From Fimenecus sp045593555 (GTDB taxonomy: Bacteria; Bacillota; Clostridia; Oscillospirales; Acutalibacteraceae), in contig JAZNWU010000012.1 in NCBI GenBank assembly GCA_045593555.1, forward strand, positions 1 to 47,435: DNA of 47,435 nt, read 5' to 3'. The position numbers were made by a program, and so were the translations under genes. This document shows positions 1 through 7,883 of this stretch, piece by piece. Positions within the stretch are counted from its first letter, which is position 1. Each line of letters starts with the position of its first letter. The notes under the pieces were generated by a model, which worked only from the letters and a program-made list of their open reading frames with translations, ran no database searches and was not told where the DNA came from.

Positions 1-162
1 TGCCTTCCCCTTGAGGGGAAGGTGCCGAGGAACGAGGCGGATGAGGTGGAAAGGTGAAATATTATATTTATTAACGGTTGCTATCGCAACCTACACCTCA
101 TCAGTCTGCTTCGCAGACAGCTTCTCCTCAAGGAGAAGCCTTCCCGACAAATTATAATTTAT
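1..162. repeat. Multi-hairpin dispersed repeat, copy 1 (left end cut by window)
   Basis: Order of parts: hairpin CCTTCCCC/GGGGAAGG (3-22), a variable GCC...GGC stretch (24-38), GATGAGGTG (40-48), hairpin GGTTGC/GCAACC (76-91), CACCTCATC (94-102, exact complement of 40-48), hairpin GTCTGC/GCAGAC (104-118), hairpin GCTTCTCC/GGAGAAGC (120-139), then the AT palindrome ACAAATTATAATTTAT (147-162). The element is symmetric around the central hairpin and encodes no protein that I can see. Related copies lie at 42424-42583 (inverted) and 47295-47435 (same orientation). Together with the short sequence up to 222 this fills the gene-free stretch at the left end. Confidence 0.9.
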
Positions 163-222
163 CATCAATAAAACTGTTTGTCAATGAAAATCAGCGGTAA
201 GAAACCCTACCGCTGAAAATGT

Positions 223-840
223 TTATATTTCTGATATTTCTATGGAACTGTCATCTGCATTTTCATCAATAGTTTTTAGATTTTTCTTTAATGCATTGAG
301 AATTATAACTGCATAAAGATTAATGATAAATGAAACAATACCAACAACACTGGATATTCCTAATAATACTTCAGTTGAGAGAAAAGTAAGATTTGTATAA
401 ATCAAAAATACGCTCTGAACAATAACTTCGATTGTTCTGTATTTAAGCAGTTTTTTATCATAATCACAGCCTTCTTTTTGATACTTTGTTGCAATTGAAG
501 CAAGATTTGTAATAAATTGGAAGTTGAAATACAATCCCAACAAGCCATGTATCAGGGTAAGGAATTGCCATTTACCACCAAAGCTGTAACCCACACAAGA
601 AGCTAACCATTGTATTGCTACCCATATTCCCAAAATCGTACACAATGGTTTTAATAATGAAAGCTCTCTTTCTTCGTCTTTTAGTAATTGGATTGCACCG
701 AAAAAGAAGATATATGATATAAATGAAGGAATAATTGAAATTGAAACACCACCAATATTAATAGAAAAGTTGAAGAATAAGAAAAAATGTGCCCAAAAAA
801 CTTTTGAAATACCGTTATATACTTTTGTATAATCTGTCAT
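223..840 (-). CDS. Polytopic membrane protein of unknown function, third gene of the blaI-like operon
   Basis: I do not recognise a family. The 205-residue protein has about five hydrophobic segments (roughly residues 15-50, 65-85, 93-115, 138-155, 160-185) and a charged, acidic C-terminal tail, so it should be an inner-membrane protein with no large soluble domain. It starts three bases after the stop of the upstream M56 sensor protease gene and is therefore almost certainly cotranscribed with the BlaI-type repressor and the sensor. By analogy with bla/mec-type operons, the genes that follow the regulators are often the effector. Here that would make this protein the candidate output of the sensor (inference). 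No enzyme motif was seen. Confidence 0.75.
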   Translation of the reverse strand: MTDYTKVYNGISKVFWAHFFLFFNFSINIGGVSISIIPSFISYIFFFGAIQLLKDEERELSLLKPLCTILGIWVAIQWLASCVGYSFGGKWQFLTLIHGLLGLYFNFQFITNLASIATKYQKEGCDYDKKLLKYRTIEVIVQSVFLIYTNLTFLSTEVLLGISSVVGIVSFIINLYAVIILNALKKNLKTIDENADDSSIEISEI

Positions 841-843
841 TTT

Positions 844-2772
844 TTATTCCTCCTCTTGCAAATGCAATTCCATTTGTGCAGCCAATTCATTGTTTATATA
901 TAAGTCTGCAACATAATATTCAGGAGTTTCCAGATTTATTAAGTGACTGTATGTACCTCCACCTCCGCCACCTGATAAGGTGATTGAATTACCCCAGTCA
1001 TAATCTGTACTTCTGACAGCAAAACTCGTCCCGTCTGTGCTTGAGGATGATGTATCTAAAGAACCTTTAGCAGGAGTCAATTCATCAGGTTTTTCCTGAC
1101 CCGGATAAACGGATGCAACGGAAACACCGATTCTTTTAATTAAATCTCTTTCTTCCTGTGTACCAAGATGAGTAAAATTGGTTTCCTGACTGTCGTATGC
1201 TTCGCTGAATTCAGCATTTGGGATAGGCACACTGTTGAATTTCCATGATGGTTCGTATAATGATGGAAAATCACTGTTATTTGTAGTTTCTGTTTGGTTG
1301 TCAATTACATATATAGTTTGGAAAGTAATATCCACTTTATAATCAGACACGGTATCTGTATAAGTAATTGCAGGAAGGTCAAGACAACCGTATCTGCCTA
1401 AATTTCGGTCGGTGCATGTGTAAGCAAAGTCACTTAACGGAGTAACAACCCAACGACCGTTTTCTTTATAAACACGGATGTTCTGATGTGCGAGATAATG
1501 CTTTCCTTCTACCCATTCATAACCGTCAGGTGTATTAACAAGTTTCATTACAAGAAGTCCTTCATATACATCTTTCTGTGGCATTTCAAGATTAAATATA
1601 TAGTAATTGGAGCTTTCAGCTGAACCTGAAAGTCCTGACTCCCATTTGATGTCTGTAGATTCATTAAGTCCAACTTGCATATCTTCGGGTGCACACATTA
1701 TTCTGTAATTTAAGCTTTCCATCTTCACAGCCTTTGCATAAGTGTCAAATGCACCTGCATAGGTTGTACAATATGAACTTTTTGCCTTTGCAAATGACCA
1801 TTTATCAGTTTTATGTGAATCAGGAATATCCGTTGCCTGAACACCTACCATAAGAGAACAGGCGAGTACAATAACAACACATACGGAAACAAGGCTCATT
1901 CCGACAGGATATTTTTTAAATCTTGCAATAGCCTCAATTCGTTCACGGATGTTTTTACCACCGTTATTTATACAAGTGCTACCGGGAGTCTTTGCAAATC
2001 GTTCATTTGACATTGAAAGGAGAATTTGTCCGTATTCTCTTAACTCCTCACCATCAAGCTGTTCAAGTACAAACTGGTCACAACGAGATTCCATATCATT
2101 AATCGCACGGTTGGCACAGTAGTTTATAAGTGGATTGCACCAATGAAAACAACGCAAAACGCATATTACGATACTCCATAATGTGTCCCTGTTTTTCAGG
2201 TGAAAAAGTTCGTGAAGAATTACTTTGTCATCAGGCGTATTTTCAGGAACAACAAGTACAGGTCGGATAATTCCGCATACGAAAGCACTTGGAAGCCCTT
2301 CAACTACAACAATCTTACAAGGCTTGATTTTGTGTTTGTTCGCAATAGTATTAACTGTTGAAATCAGTTCAATAGAAGGTTCATTACCTTTATGTAATAC
2401 AAGGCGGAGTTTTATGTAAGAAATAAGATATAAAAGAAGATTTAAAATCACACCTGCAACATAAACAGCGAAAATCCATTCAGCAAATGTGTTCGGAACA
2501 TCTTTTATTATCGGAATCGGAAATAATACTCGTGTAAAACTGTAATCTTTCATAAGTATTTTAAGAAATTCGAGTATAGTCTGCCAGTTGAAAAGGGTAT
2601 ATCTGTTAAATATTCCAGCAGGTAATATAATCATAATTCCAAGTACACTCCATACAGCAAAATGCCATTTTGGTGGTAACTTATCACGGAATAATGCTTT
2701 GATAATCAAAAGAAGAATTGCCACACCTGAAACGGTAAGTGTCTGTAAAAGAAATCCCCAGATATCAAACAT
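844..2772 (-). CDS. BlaR1/MecR1-like M56 family sensor metalloprotease with a non-PBP extracellular domain
   Basis: The N-terminal 310 residues look like the M56 antirepressor module: several membrane segments, a zinc motif HELFH at residues 187-191, the downstream ExxxD motif (E228-D232), and a final membrane segment at about 291-312. Family members sense a ligand outside the cell and cleave or inactivate the BlaI-type repressor inside. The remaining 330 residues should be extracytoplasmic. They lack the SxxK/SxN/KTG motifs of the penicillin-binding sensor of BlaR1, so the signal is probably not a beta-lactam; I recognise no domain there. A Gly-rich run (SGGGGGG) lies near the C terminus. 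The start has a GGAGG ribosome site inside the end of the repressor gene, so the two genes are translationally linked. Confidence 0.88.
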   Translation of the reverse strand: MFDIWGFLLQTLTVSGVAILLLIIKALFRDKLPPKWHFAVWSVLGIMIILPAGIFNRYTLFNWQTILEFLKILMKDYSFTRVLFPIPIIKDVPNTFAEWIFAVYVAGVILNLLLYLISYIKLRLVLHKGNEPSIELISTVNTIANKHKIKPCKIVVVEGLPSAFVCGIIRPVLVVPENTPDDKVILHELFHLKNRDTLWSIVICVLRCFHWCNPLINYCANRAINDMESRCDQFVLEQLDGEELREYGQILLSMSNERFAKTPGSTCINNGGKNIRERIEAIARFKKYPVGMSLVSVCVVIVLACSLMVGVQATDIPDSHKTDKWSFAKAKSSYCTTYAGAFDTYAKAVKMESLNYRIMCAPEDMQVGLNESTDIKWESGLSGSAESSNYYIFNLEMPQKDVYEGLLVMKLVNTPDGYEWVEGKHYLAHQNIRVYKENGRWVVTPLSDFAYTCTDRNLGRYGCLDLPAITYTDTVSDYKVDITFQTIYVIDNQTETTNNSDFPSLYEPSWKFNSVPIPNAEFSEAYDSQETNFTHLGTQEERDLIKRIGVSVASVYPGQEKPDELTPAKGSLDTSSSSTDGTSFAVRSTDYDWGNSITLSGGGGGGTYSHLINLETPEYYVADLYINNELAAQMELHLQEEE

Positions 2773-2774
2773 AT

Positions 2775-3137
2775 TTATACCTCCATATCATCAAGAATTT
2801 GGCGTAATTTCGCTATTTCCTCCTGTGAGATAGGTTCTTCTTTAAGAAAAGCAACCAATAAATCACTTGTTGAACCACTATATACACGGTTAAGAAAGCT
2901 TTGTCGTTCTTTTTGCTGACAGCTTTCTCGGTCAATAGTTGCGTGGTAAAGGTGAGGTGAAACTTTTTTATCAATTTTCACTAATCCTTTTGTTTCCATT
3001 CGGGTGAGGTAGGTGAGAACTGTATTTCTGTTCCATTTGGTTTGTGGATATAGAGCATTAACAATTTCACCCAACTCTGCACCGTCAGTTTCCCAAAGTG
3101 CATTAAGCACAGTCCATTCTCTTTCTGATAAGCTCAT
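2775..3137 (-). CDS. blaI: BlaI/MecI-family transcriptional repressor
   Basis: This 120-residue protein is a full-length BlaI/MecI/CopY-type winged-helix repressor. It begins with the family's SEREWTVLNALW motif, and the recognition helix region reads WNRNTVLTYLTRMETKGLV (about residues 35-53). The C-terminal half is the usual dimerisation region. The start has an AGGAGG site at 3145-3150 with a 7-nt gap. Upstream are two TACAnnTGTA-type dyads (3149-3160 and 3175-3186) around the promoter, which is the standard binding pattern of this family, so the operon should be autorepressed and released by the M56 sensor encoded just downstream. No beta-lactamase gene accompanies it. Confidence 0.93.
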   Translation of the reverse strand: MSLSEREWTVLNALWETDGAELGEIVNALYPQTKWNRNTVLTYLTRMETKGLVKIDKKVSPHLYHATIDRESCQQKERQSFLNRVYSGSTSDLLVAFLKEEPISQEEIAKLRQILDDMEV

Positions 3138-3148
3138 AATAAAACCTC

Positions 3149-3200
3149 CTACAATTGTAGTACCTAATTACATACTACACTTGTAGGAGGTGTTTGTCAA
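3149..3200 (-). promoter_or_regulatory. Promoter and double operator of the BlaI-type operon
   Basis: Read on the minus strand, a consensus -35 TTGACA (3195-3200) is followed after 17 nt by a weak -10 TAGTAT (3172-3177). Two dyads flank the -10: CTACAAGTGTAG (3175-3186), with one mismatch, and the perfect palindrome CTACAATTGTAG (3149-3160). Their centres are 26 bp apart. The TACA-N2-TGTA core matches the known operator core of BlaI/MecI/CopY repressors. The promoter-distal dyad overlaps the end of the ribosome site, so repression could act on transcription start and early elongation. Confidence 0.85.
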
Positions 3201-3215
3201 GTATTTTTTATTTTT

Positions 3216-4172
3216 TTATATTTTTGCTTCATAAATTCCTATACATTCTCTGCCTGTAAGGTTGTTTGACACATTTCGTGCATTGAAATAAAGTCTTAAT
3301 TTACCCTTGTAATATGTAAGGCAACAAGCATAAACGTACTGTTCCATCCAATGGCTGTTTCCCTGTTTCTGTGGCACTAAAAATGGTTTCACAAACTCAA
3401 AGTTTATTCCGTCGTCTGACTTTAAAAGCATAATTGCAGAGTGGCTTTTTCCGTCTTTTTCAAAAAGTCCGTTTTGCAGTCCAATATAGCAATCTTTCAG
3501 TTTATATACCTTCAAACAACCTGAACAAAGGTTAAGATACTGTATGTTTTTGTCAGGACTGATAATAGGCTTTTCCCTTGATATGTAGCCCTTTGTAATG
3601 CTCTTACTTTCTGCAAAACTTATGTGTGTAGGCTCACAAAAACCACAGTCTTTTATGAAGGTCTGTCCGCAGGAATAATACATTCTGTAACCATTTTCAG
3701 TATTCATTAAAAATGGGTTTGAAATGGCAATTCCTTGTTTGCATTCTTCATAATCACGGGTTTTCCCGATTACAAGGTATGGCTTTGACCAATCTTTGAG
3801 GTTTGTTGACTCTACACAATAAATTTCCGATTTCCACTTTGCACCCACAAGACTTAAAAGGTTGAAGATAATCGGTCTTGTTCTCTCGTAGAAAAGATAG
3901 TATTTCCCGTCAATGTAATTGATATTCGGTCGCATAGCACGATTGACGATTTTACCGGTATTTTTAAAAATTATTCCGTCAGTACTCTCATATCTGTAAA
4001 CACCCATAAATGTGTGACAGAATAAGTGCCATTTACCATCGTGAGAAACATCAGGCGTTAAAACACTCGGGTCAGCAATAACGAAACTGTCCCACGGGTT
4101 TTTGAGTATCGGATTTCCGTTAAATAATTTAAAATCAGCATTGTTGAATTGTTCAAAAGTTATGTTTTTCAT
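3216..4172 (-). CDS. Beta-propeller glycosidase-like protein (GH43/GH130-like fold), cytoplasmic
   Basis: The 318-residue protein has no signal peptide or membrane segment. It shows recurring propeller-blade signatures: ADPSVL near residue 35, W/F-H-L-F, the paired phrase GKYYLFYE near residue 90, a GYRMYYS blade, and GKLRLYFNARN near the end. This pattern is typical of five-bladed propeller glycosidases and phosphorylases and of related glycan-binding proteins; the exact family and substrate cannot be told from the sequence. Its ATG lies 2 nt after the stop of the phosphodiesterase-like gene, with an AAGGAA site inside that gene, so the two form an operon. Confidence 0.6.
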   Translation of the reverse strand: MKNITFEQFNNADFKLFNGNPILKNPWDSFVIADPSVLTPDVSHDGKWHLFCHTFMGVYRYESTDGIIFKNTGKIVNRAMRPNINYIDGKYYLFYERTRPIIFNLLSLVGAKWKSEIYCVESTNLKDWSKPYLVIGKTRDYEECKQGIAISNPFLMNTENGYRMYYSCGQTFIKDCGFCEPTHISFAESKSITKGYISREKPIISPDKNIQYLNLCSGCLKVYKLKDCYIGLQNGLFEKDGKSHSAIMLLKSDDGINFEFVKPFLVPQKQGNSHWMEQYVYACCLTYYKGKLRLYFNARNVSNNLTGRECIGIYEAKI

Positions 4173-4174
4173 TT

Positions 4175-5155
4175 TTAAAATTCCTTGTTCATTACAATAA
4201 ATGTCATTCTTTCCTGAATGCTTGCACCACCGTGATTAGTTCCTATTCCACCGTGGTCAGATGTAATTATAATAAGCCAATCTTCTGTTTCGTAAGTTTC
4301 TCTTGACTTAATTGCATTAAGTGTTTCATAACCATAGTTATCAGCAGTCTTAAATGCCTCTTTGTATCTTGGATTATTAAAGGTAAAACCGTAATTGTGA
4401 CCTGTTGAGTCAGTAGGCTCATAAATCACGAAAATAAAATCTGCACAATCTTTTTTGCTGACTTCATTCAATGTGTATTCGTGAGATGCTTCATCGTTTT
4501 TACATCTGTTAAAAGATACGTTAAGATTATTATTTTCGCAATATGCTTTTTCCTCATTATATGTAGCATTTTTTCTGTCAAAATGACCTTTCCACTTTGT
4601 GATAAAAGAAGAACTGTCAATAATTCCGTCTTCGACAAGAGAGGTGAGGAGAGTCTTGTGTTCAAGTGTCTTTGTAATATCGTTTGCAGTGATACCGTGT
4701 TCATCTGCCCATACACCTGTGAGAATTGAACACCAACCGGGAGCAGTTGATGTGTCCTGAGTATTTTCTGCAGGATAATTTACTCCACCACAGTAAGAAA
4801 GATTTATTGTTGCACCATCATGAAGCATTGTGAAAATTGCACTCTTTTCATCTTGCATTTCTGCAAGAATGTCAGCACGACATCCGTCATAACCAATAAT
4901 AATTACCTTTTTTTCTGTTTTTCCTTCAGGAAGCTCATTTTCAAAATGTGCTTTGATTATATTGTAAAGCTCTGTTTGTGGAACGGCAGTTTCAATGGTG
5001 TTTTCATAGCCTACTGTAGCAACATTCTGTCTGTATAATTCTTCAGTATCAGCTGAATCCTTTGCATATTCAAGCTTTGGCACTAAAATTGCAGCGGCAA
5101 TAATTGCCCCAACCAAAACAACTACCATAGCGATAATTAAAATTTTCTTTTTCAT
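4175..5155 (-). CDS. Membrane-anchored alkaline phosphatase superfamily protein (type I phosphodiesterase/nucleotide pyrophosphatase-like)
   Basis: An N-terminal hydrophobic segment (about residues 4-25) without a lipobox should anchor the protein outside the membrane. The catalytic region shows VIIIGYDGCRAD near residue 87 (first metal-binding Asp), a Thr/Ser-rich nucleophile region STAPGWCSILTG, a Gly-His-Asn site (STGHNYG) and the late metal motif TSDHGG followed by NHGG. These fit the superfamily that cleaves phosphodiesters or sulfates through a Thr/Ser nucleophile and two metal ions; the substrate is unknown. AAGGAG lies 8 nt before the ATG, and an extended -10 (TGTTATTAT) is visible on the minus strand near 5181-5189. 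It is the first gene of a pair with the beta-propeller protein. Confidence 0.8.
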   Translation of the reverse strand: MKKKILIIAMVVVLVGAIIAAAILVPKLEYAKDSADTEELYRQNVATVGYENTIETAVPQTELYNIIKAHFENELPEGKTEKKVIIIGYDGCRADILAEMQDEKSAIFTMLHDGATINLSYCGGVNYPAENTQDTSTAPGWCSILTGVWADEHGITANDITKTLEHKTLLTSLVEDGIIDSSSFITKWKGHFDRKNATYNEEKAYCENNNLNVSFNRCKNDEASHEYTLNEVSKKDCADFIFVIYEPTDSTGHNYGFTFNNPRYKEAFKTADNYGYETLNAIKSRETYETEDWLIIITSDHGGIGTNHGGASIQERMTFIVMNKEF

Positions 5156-5280
5156 AAAATCAACTCCTTTTAGTGACTTTATAATAACACAAATTCTGAC
5201 AATATAAAATAGTTTATTCTAAAATTTTGAAGTCTTTTAGTTTGAAAATTACTATTCGGCCATAAATCAGTTTTTAAAGT

Positions 5281-5324
5281 AATAAAAAAGAAAAGTGACT
5301 TGAAACCAATCGATTCCAAGCCAC
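5281..5324 (-). terminator. Rho-independent terminator after guaA
   Basis: On the minus strand a stem of about 10 bp (GTGGCTTGGA pairing with TTTCAAGTCAC through two G-U pairs, 5295-5324) is followed by a T-rich run (5281-5294). Confidence 0.75.
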
Positions 5325-5341
5325 AAAAAAACTAATAACTA

Positions 5342-6343
5342 TTATTCCCACTCAATTGTGCCAATAGGCTTAGGTGTCAAATCATAGAGTACACGATTGA
5401 TACCATCAACTTCGTGTGTGATTCTGTAAGTAACTTTATGGAGCACTTCATAAGGAATTTCTTCGATTGTAGCGCTCATAGCATCCTTTGTATTAACAGC
5501 ACGGATGATTGCAGGCCAGCCTTCATAACGGCTTTCATCCTTAACACCAACACTCTTGATGTCAGGAATAGCAATAAAATATTGCCAAACCTTTTCAGCA
5601 AGACCACAGTTGTCAAATTCTTCACGGAGAATTGCATCTGCTTCACGGAGTGCATGGAGTCTGTCACGAGTGATTGCACCAAGCCAACGAACACCAAGAC
5701 CGGGACCCGGGAATGGCTGACGATAAACCATAGCGTGTGGAAGACCGAGAGCCTCACCAACTACACGAACTTCGTCCTTGAAGAGAAGTTTGATTGGTTC
5801 AACAAGTGAAAATTTAAGGTCTTCAGGAAGTCCGCCAACATTGTGGTGAGATTTAACAGCCTTTTTACCTTCTGCCTGTTTAATGCTTTCAAGAATGTCA
5901 GGATAAATTGTACCCTGAGCTAAAAATTCAATTCCTTCAAGTTTTCTTGCTTCATCAGCAAAAACATTGATAAATTCAGCACCGATAATCTTTCTCTTAC
6001 TTTCAGGGTCACTAACGCCTGCGAGAAGGTCAAGGAAACGGTCAGTAGCATCAACGTAAATTAAGTTAGCGTCAAGCTCTTTGCCGAAAACTTCAATAAC
6101 ATTTTCGCTTTCGTTCTTTCTCATAAGACCGTGATTAACGTGAACACATACTAACTGTTTGCCGATAGCTTTAATAAGAAGAGCAGCAACAACTGATGAG
6201 TCAACACCGCCTGAAAGAGCAAGGAGAACTTTTTTGTCACCAACCTGCTCACGAACAGCCTTAACCTGTTCTTCAATAAAAGCATCTGCTAACGCTTTGG
6301 TGGTAATTCTTTCCATTGTTTCGGGTCTAACATTACAATCCAT
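5342..6343 (-). CDS. guaA: GMP synthase, ATP pyrophosphatase subunit only (no glutaminase domain)
   Basis: The protein converts XMP to GMP using ATP and ammonia. It carries the PP-loop SGGVDSS (residues 44-50), a central NHGLMRKNE motif, and the C-terminal dimerisation domain ending in PKPIGTIEWE. It has 333 residues, whereas fused bacterial GuaA is usually about 510. The first 20 residues run straight into FIEEQVKAVREQVGDKKV, the usual start of the synthase domain, so the class I glutaminase domain is absent, not cut off by a frameshift. GGAGG lies 8 nt before the ATG. A separate amidotransferase subunit would be needed for glutamine-dependent activity and is not in this window. The gene follows the CofE-like gene, with a hairpin between them. 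Confidence 0.92.
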   Translation of the reverse strand: MDCNVRPETMERITTKALADAFIEEQVKAVREQVGDKKVLLALSGGVDSSVVAALLIKAIGKQLVCVHVNHGLMRKNESENVIEVFGKELDANLIYVDATDRFLDLLAGVSDPESKRKIIGAEFINVFADEARKLEGIEFLAQGTIYPDILESIKQAEGKKAVKSHHNVGGLPEDLKFSLVEPIKLLFKDEVRVVGEALGLPHAMVYRQPFPGPGLGVRWLGAITRDRLHALREADAILREEFDNCGLAEKVWQYFIAIPDIKSVGVKDESRYEGWPAIIRAVNTKDAMSATIEEIPYEVLHKVTYRITHEVDGINRVLYDLTPKPIGTIEWE

Positions 6344-6392
6344 TTTGAATTCCTCCGTTTTTATCTATGTATATTTCTTAATAAAATTGACA

Positions 6393-6417
6393 GGCGAAAA
6401 GGCAGAACCTTTTCGCC
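6393..6417 (-). terminator. Perfect hairpin between the CofE-like gene and guaA
   Basis: GGCGAAAAGG (6393-6402) pairs perfectly with CCTTTTCGCC (6408-6417) around a 5-nt loop, 8 nt after the CofE-like stop. The T-run that follows on the minus strand is broken (TGTCAATTTTATT). It may be a leaky terminator or an mRNA-processing/stability hairpin inside an operon with guaA. Confidence 0.6.
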
Positions 6418-6425
6418 ATTATATT

Positions 6426-7616
6426 TTAGTCTGTATAGTTATCAAAATATCCCTGAACAGGGATGATAGGAGTACCCTTGTCACCTGAACCACTTGTAAG
6501 GTCGCAGAGTGAACCGATAAGGTCAGTAAGCTGACGAGGAGTAGTACCCTGAGAAGCCATGTTGCCGACAAGGTTGCCCTGCTTTGCCTTAATGCTGTTT
6601 GAAATAGCTTCCTTAAGTTCATCACCTGAAAGACCTTTGAAATCGTTGTCAGCAAGATACTTAAGCTTCAATTCATTTGGAGTACCAATAAGACCTGCAG
6701 TATGAGCAGGGGATACAACAGGGTCAGCAAGTTCCCAGATTTTACCCTGTGGGTCTTTGAACGCACCATCACCATAAACCATAACTTCAATATGCTTACC
6801 TGTTCTTTTAAGGAGTTCAGCCTGAATATCCTCAACAAGTCCCTGACAATCTCTTGGGAAAAGCTTGATTGTGTCTTCAGTTGACTTGTTTGAACCTAAA
6901 AGACCATATTTTTCATTACAGCCACTGCCGTTTACAGGAGCATTGAGAATATCGTCGAGACCGCAAACAACCTTTGCTCCTGCAGCCTTTAAAATTCTCT
7001 TTGTTCTTGCTCTTGTATGAATATCGCAAGTAAGAATGCAGTCAGTATAGTCAAGAATTGTTTTTGGCTGATTTGCAAAGATAATCTCTGCTTCAGCACC
7101 TGCTTCTCTTATGATTTCAGAGTAGTAAGCAACATAGTCAACGCCTGTGAATTCGTGCTTGTTTTCGCCAAAAAGTTCTCTGTATTTTGCTTCATCGAGA
7201 ACATCTGAATAAGGGTTGATTCCTGCTTCATCAATCTGGTCATAAGTAACGAGAGAGTTACCAACTTCGTCACTTGGATAGCTGAGCATAAGAACAACTT
7301 TTTTAGCACCCTTAGCAATACCACGAAGACAGATTGCAAAACGATTTCGTGATAAAATCGGGAAAATAACACCGATTGTTTCACCACCGAGCTTTGCCTT
7401 AACATCAGTGGCAATATCGTCAACTGATGCGTAGTTGCCCTGAGCACGAGCTACGATTGATTCTGTAAGAGAAACAACATCTCTGTCACGCAATTCGAAT
7501 CCTTCGCTTTGGGCTGCTTCAAGTACGCTTGTTACTGCAATATCAACAAGATTGTCGCCCTGTCTGATGATGGGACAACGGATACCTCTTGATACAGTAC
7601 CGACTTTTCTTTCCAT
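6426..7616 (-). CDS. CofE-like protein (coenzyme F420-0:L-glutamate ligase family), function uncertain
   Basis: The 396-residue protein starts MERKVGTVSRGIRCPIIRQG and contains features of the F420 ligase family: the early DRDVVSLTESIVARAQGNY stretch, a conserved DIHTRARTKR region, the metal-site-like GCNEKYGLLGSN, and VYGDGAFKDPQGKIWELADP. In F420-using microbes this family adds glutamate to F420. Low-GC gut Clostridia are not known for F420, so here it probably ligates an amino acid to another acceptor, which is unknown. ATG at 7616 is chosen because GGAGAG lies just upstream; the upstream in-frame codons are AT-rich leader. A TTGACT-N18-TATAAT promoter lies about 90 bp upstream. It may be cotranscribed with guaA. 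Confidence 0.75.
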   Translation of the reverse strand: MERKVGTVSRGIRCPIIRQGDNLVDIAVTSVLEAAQSEGFELRDRDVVSLTESIVARAQGNYASVDDIATDVKAKLGGETIGVIFPILSRNRFAICLRGIAKGAKKVVLMLSYPSDEVGNSLVTYDQIDEAGINPYSDVLDEAKYRELFGENKHEFTGVDYVAYYSEIIREAGAEAEIIFANQPKTILDYTDCILTCDIHTRARTKRILKAAGAKVVCGLDDILNAPVNGSGCNEKYGLLGSNKSTEDTIKLFPRDCQGLVEDIQAELLKRTGKHIEVMVYGDGAFKDPQGKIWELADPVVSPAHTAGLIGTPNELKLKYLADNDFKGLSGDELKEAISNSIKAKQGNLVGNMASQGTTPRQLTDLIGSLCDLTSGSGDKGTPIIPVQGYFDNYTD

Positions 7617-7706
7617 ATATATCTCTCCAATATAAAAAATACGAAAGTTAATTTTAATACACCTGATAGAGAAAACCACAAATACTGCATATTAAAATTA
7701 CAAGCT

Positions 7707-7736
7707 ATTATATAATAATTGTTCCCATAAAGTCAA
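7707..7736 (-). promoter_or_regulatory. Promoter of the CofE-like gene
   Basis: Minus strand: -35 TTGACT (7731-7736), 18-bp spacer, -10 TATAAT (7707-7712). It predicts a leader of about 80 nt before the ATG at 7616. The -35 sits in the context TTTTCATTGACTTT, identical over 14 bp to the divergent polysaccharide promoter. Confidence 0.75.
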
Positions 7737-7883
7737 TGAAAACATACAAAGTCACTTACAAAAATTAGCATAAAATTTTTGTGTATTTTGTGCATTTTTT
7801 TGTAAGAAAAAGTACGGATGAAAATATTACAAAAAATTATAAAAAAAGTAATGAACAAATAACGAAAATACTGACGATTTTCA
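7737..7883. other. AT-rich divergent intergenic spacer
   Basis: This is the middle of the 368-bp gene-free stretch between the CofE-like gene and the polysaccharide locus (7617-7984). It is very AT-rich with A and T tracts. I see no ORF, RNA gene or strong hairpin in it beyond the two outward promoters listed separately. It could host regulators of the polysaccharide locus. Confidence 0.5.

Noticed and set aside
1..162. CRISPR array or tRNA cluster because of repeated short hairpins
   Set aside because: The hairpins differ from each other, there are no regularly spaced identical repeats with unique spacers, and no cloverleaf or CCA end fits.
844..3137. Beta-lactam resistance operon
   Set aside because: There is no beta-lactamase or PBP gene, and the sensor lacks penicillin-binding motifs.
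7737..7883. Small gene or regulatory RNA in the divergent spacer
   Set aside because: No ORF with a ribosome site, no strong hairpin and no terminator were found; only outward promoters are supported.
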